Assembly (NCBI RefSeq): GCF_001544615.1
Contig: NZ_FCNV02000002.1
Span: 310,001 to 374,000, forward strand
DNA: 64,000 nucleotides
Reading direction: 5' to 3'
From: Caballeronia concitans
Lineage (GTDB): Bacteria; Pseudomonadota; Gammaproteobacteria; Burkholderiales; Burkholderiaceae
Position numbers and translations under genes: made by a program
The notes under the pieces: generated by a model
The model's database searches: none
The model's input: the letters and a program-made list of their open reading frames with translations, nothing else
What the model was told of the DNA's origin: nothing
Shown: piece after piece, positions 62,342 through 64,000 of the stretch
Layout: each line of letters starts with the position of its first letter
How positions within the stretch are numbered: position 1 is the first letter of the stretch

Positions 62342-63113
62342 GGTCGATCAAATGCCGGGTAATGTGGGCTTGCACCGCGTTCGTCACGGTGCGTGCGGCG
62401 AGCGCGGGCGGCTCGTCCTGGGCGGCGAGCGCATCGGCGCCGACCGGGTCGAGCACGTTCACGCGCATGTGAAACGCGCGCTCGGGCACGTCGTGCCAGC
62501 GCATGCTTTTGGTGAAGGCGGGTGGATCGCAGTCCATCAGCACCGGGAGAATCGGCGCGCCGGATTGCAGCGCCATGTGCGCGAAACCGCGCGAGAACGC
62601 ATGCAGCCGGTTGCGCGCGGGACTGCGCGTGCCTTCGGGGAAGATGATCATCGTGTAGCCGCGCGCGAGTTGCCGCGCGCCCGCTTCCACGAGTTCGACG
62701 GGATCGGCATTGCTCACGTAATCCGCCGCGCGCATGACGCCCCAGAAGAACGGATTGCCCCAGTGCGCGCTTTTCACGACGCAGCACGCGCGCGGCGTGA
62801 GCGATAGCAGCACCATGACGTCGAGCCAGGTCGGATGATTGGCGACCACGATCGCGGCGTGCTGCGCCTGACGATGGAGCGCGTGAGCGCCGTCGACGTC
62901 GAGCTTCATCACGCGCACGGCCACGAGCACGGCGACGAGCGCGCGGAAGAACGCGTGAATGATCGCCGCGATGATGCGCTGCTTCGACGCGCGATGCGGC
63001 CAGATGCACGCGAGCGGAAACACGATCAGCGAGAAGCCGAGACCGCAGATGCCGAAGGCGGTGAAAGCCAGCGCCGTCGCGACGAGGCGCCAGTAGTAGT
63101 CAAGCGCCTTCAT
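62322..63113 (-). CDS. apeD: APE 1-acylglycerol-phosphate-type acyltransferase
   Basis: A 263-aa PlsC-family acyltransferase with an N-terminal membrane helix. The catalytic NHPTWLD (HxxxxD) lies near residue 92 and FPEGTRS further on. It probably helps build the lipid part of the pigment. I chose the start at 63113; it overlaps the upstream chain-length-factor-like gene by 14 bases. Confidence 0.88.
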   Translation of the reverse strand: MKALDYYWRLVATALAFTAFGICGLGFSLIVFPLACIWPHRASKQRIIAAIIHAFFRALVAVLVAVRVMKLDVDGAHALHRQAQHAAIVVANHPTWLDVMVLLSLTPRACCVVKSAHWGNPFFWGVMRAADYVSNADPVELVEAGARQLARGYTMIIFPEGTRSPARNRLHAFSRGFAHMALQSGAPILPVLMDCDPPAFTKSMRWHDVPERAFHMRVNVLDPVGADALAAQDEPPALAARTVTNAVQAHITRHLIDHGFFKA

Positions 63114-63819
63114 GCCAGCTCCATTGCCATAGCGAGGACGGTCCGCGCCACTGAACCGGCGCTTTCGCATCGAGGCATTGCCGGACCGCTTCGCTTTGCG
63201 TGGCGAACCGGGCGGGCGTGGCGGCATCGGCGTCGAACGGTGCGTGGGCGGCGGCGTCGGCAAAGGCCGTGCGCGCGCATTCCAGGCGTCCGGTTTGCGC
63301 GGACGCATCGAGCAGGATCGCGAGCGCGCCGCCTTCCACTTCGTCTTCTATCGTGCCGAATGCGGGATCGGCGGGTTCGTCGGCGTAGACGAGCAGAACG
63401 GGCGACGAGGCATCCGTCGCGTATTGCGCGTGCGCTTCGAGCAGCGCATAACCGAGCGTCTGCGCCCCCGCCGACACGGCGCTGGCCGGCGCGCGATCGC
63501 CCCGCGCGATGCCGAAGACGCCGGTCATCGCGTTGAGAACGGAAAGGCTGAAGGATGTCGGCGAGACCGGTTCTCCCGCGCTGATATCGCACAGGATGTC
63601 GGTGGTGCGCCGCAGTTCGCCGTGGCGCGACGCGAACACGACGCGCACCGTGGGCAGCGACGCGGCGCAGTCGTGCGCGACCTTCAGCGCGACCCGCGAC
63701 AGCGCGCTGAGCCGGCGCCGCGCCATCGGATCGATGAAGCGGATGTCGGGCGCGACGGACGCGGAGGCGGGCCAGAAAGACCAGCGAGCAACCGGAATGG
63801 TCCAGTGCAGATCGGGCAT
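63100..63819 (-). CDS. apeC: APE chain-length-factor-like ketosynthase fragment
   Basis: A 239-aa protein of the 'ketoacyl-synt_2' type, shorter than a full KS. The region SPTSFSLSVLNAMTGVFGIA and SAVSAGAQTLGYALLEA aligns with the KS active-site helix, but no cysteine is present at the nucleophile position. It is therefore probably the non-catalytic partner of ApeO. I chose the ATG at 63819 (MPDLHW); the ribosome-binding site is weak. It is the first gene of the operon seen here. About 180 bases of non-coding sequence follow to the window edge, with no clear promoter. Confidence 0.8.
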   Translation of the reverse strand: MPDLHWTIPVARWSFWPASASVAPDIRFIDPMARRRLSALSRVALKVAHDCAASLPTVRVVFASRHGELRRTTDILCDISAGEPVSPTSFSLSVLNAMTGVFGIARGDRAPASAVSAGAQTLGYALLEAHAQYATDASSPVLLVYADEPADPAFGTIEDEVEGGALAILLDASAQTGRLECARTAFADAAAHAPFDADAATPARFATQSEAVRQCLDAKAPVQWRGPSSLWQWSWHEGA

Positions 63820-64000
63820 ATCGGTGTTCGCGTTTTGGAAACTTTTAGCACCCGGCAGGACGACCGACGACTGCACGACAAGGCGCGCTCGGTCCGGCGG
63901 TGGCCCACCCGATACTTGCTCAATAGGTAAGTGAACCGTCGAATTAACGGCACGAGACAGCAACTATTTAGCGATAAGACGCAAAACGCGGCTCGGCACG

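Noticed and set aside
1-64000. CRISPR arrays, insertion sequences, phage genes or integrase/att sites
   Set aside because: No regularly spaced repeats, transposase or integrase motifs were seen. The window reads as ordinary catabolic and secondary-metabolite gene clusters.

Overview
The window looks like a chromosomal or chromid segment from a soil or plant-associated Burkholderiaceae bacterium, of the Paraburkholderia/Caballeronia type. This rests on GC-rich codon use, an OmpC-type 16-strand porin, a DUF4148 small protein, a MobA-type 3-hydroxybenzoate hydroxylase, many ribose/FrcBCA-type sugar importers and a Burkholderia-style choline/carnitine block. The identification is inference from protein families, not from a marker gene. 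I saw no rRNA, tRNA, CRISPR array or insertion sequence.

Layout. (1) 1-4984, minus strand: a GntR regulator, mtnK, mtnA, a class II aldolase and a sugar-type binding lipoprotein. Together these form a methylthioribose/5-deoxyribose salvage ('DHAP shunt') operon, and the rest of its importer lies off the left edge. (2) 5276-11263: a Crp/Fnr-type regulator, a one-cysteine Asp/Glu-racemase-like protein, a ribose-type ABC importer and a divergent extended-SDR epimerase/dehydrogenase. The divergent promoters carry two identical, inverted CRP-like boxes. (3) 11446-22714: a quaternary-amine island. caiX-cdhC-cdhA-cdhB with divergent cdhR takes carnitine to glycine betaine. A porin follows, then betI-betB-betA with a choline-type binding protein for choline to betaine, and an EmrE-type exporter. 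(4) 22724-28292: a mix of envelope and stress genes: DUF4142, a ribbon-helix-helix protein, a GMC dehydrogenase with its Tat-secreted small subunit, glyoxalase I and an unknown exported protein. (5) 28326-35259: a LysR-controlled amino-acid/opine-like uptake and oxidation operon with two FAD oxidoreductases and an SDR. (6) 35279-43472: a decayed LysE/RhtB gene, a FrcBCA-type sugar importer, a D-2-hydroxyacid FAD oxidase, a DUF4148 protein, and a uronate dehydrogenase with an ExuT-type transporter. (7) 43726-46147: mobA with its MarR-type regulator. (8) 46192-63819: an aryl polyene (APE) pigment cluster.

The APE operon is read leftwards from 63819 in the order apeC-D-E-F-G-(H-I fused)-J-K-L-M-O-P-Q-R, plus one further ketosynthase and two paralogous small exported proteins. 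Almost every junction is a translational overlap, so the operon is very tightly coupled. Divergent genes at its left border encode a flavin-dependent-halogenase-like enzyme, with both signature motifs and the catalytic lysine, and a SAM methyltransferase. The likely product is an aryl polyene lipid of the outer membrane, possibly halogenated and O-methylated as xanthomonadins are.

Start codons were chosen by ribosome-binding site, overlap with the upstream gene and family N-termini, so several differ from the longest open frame. All functions come from reading the sequence, without database searches.
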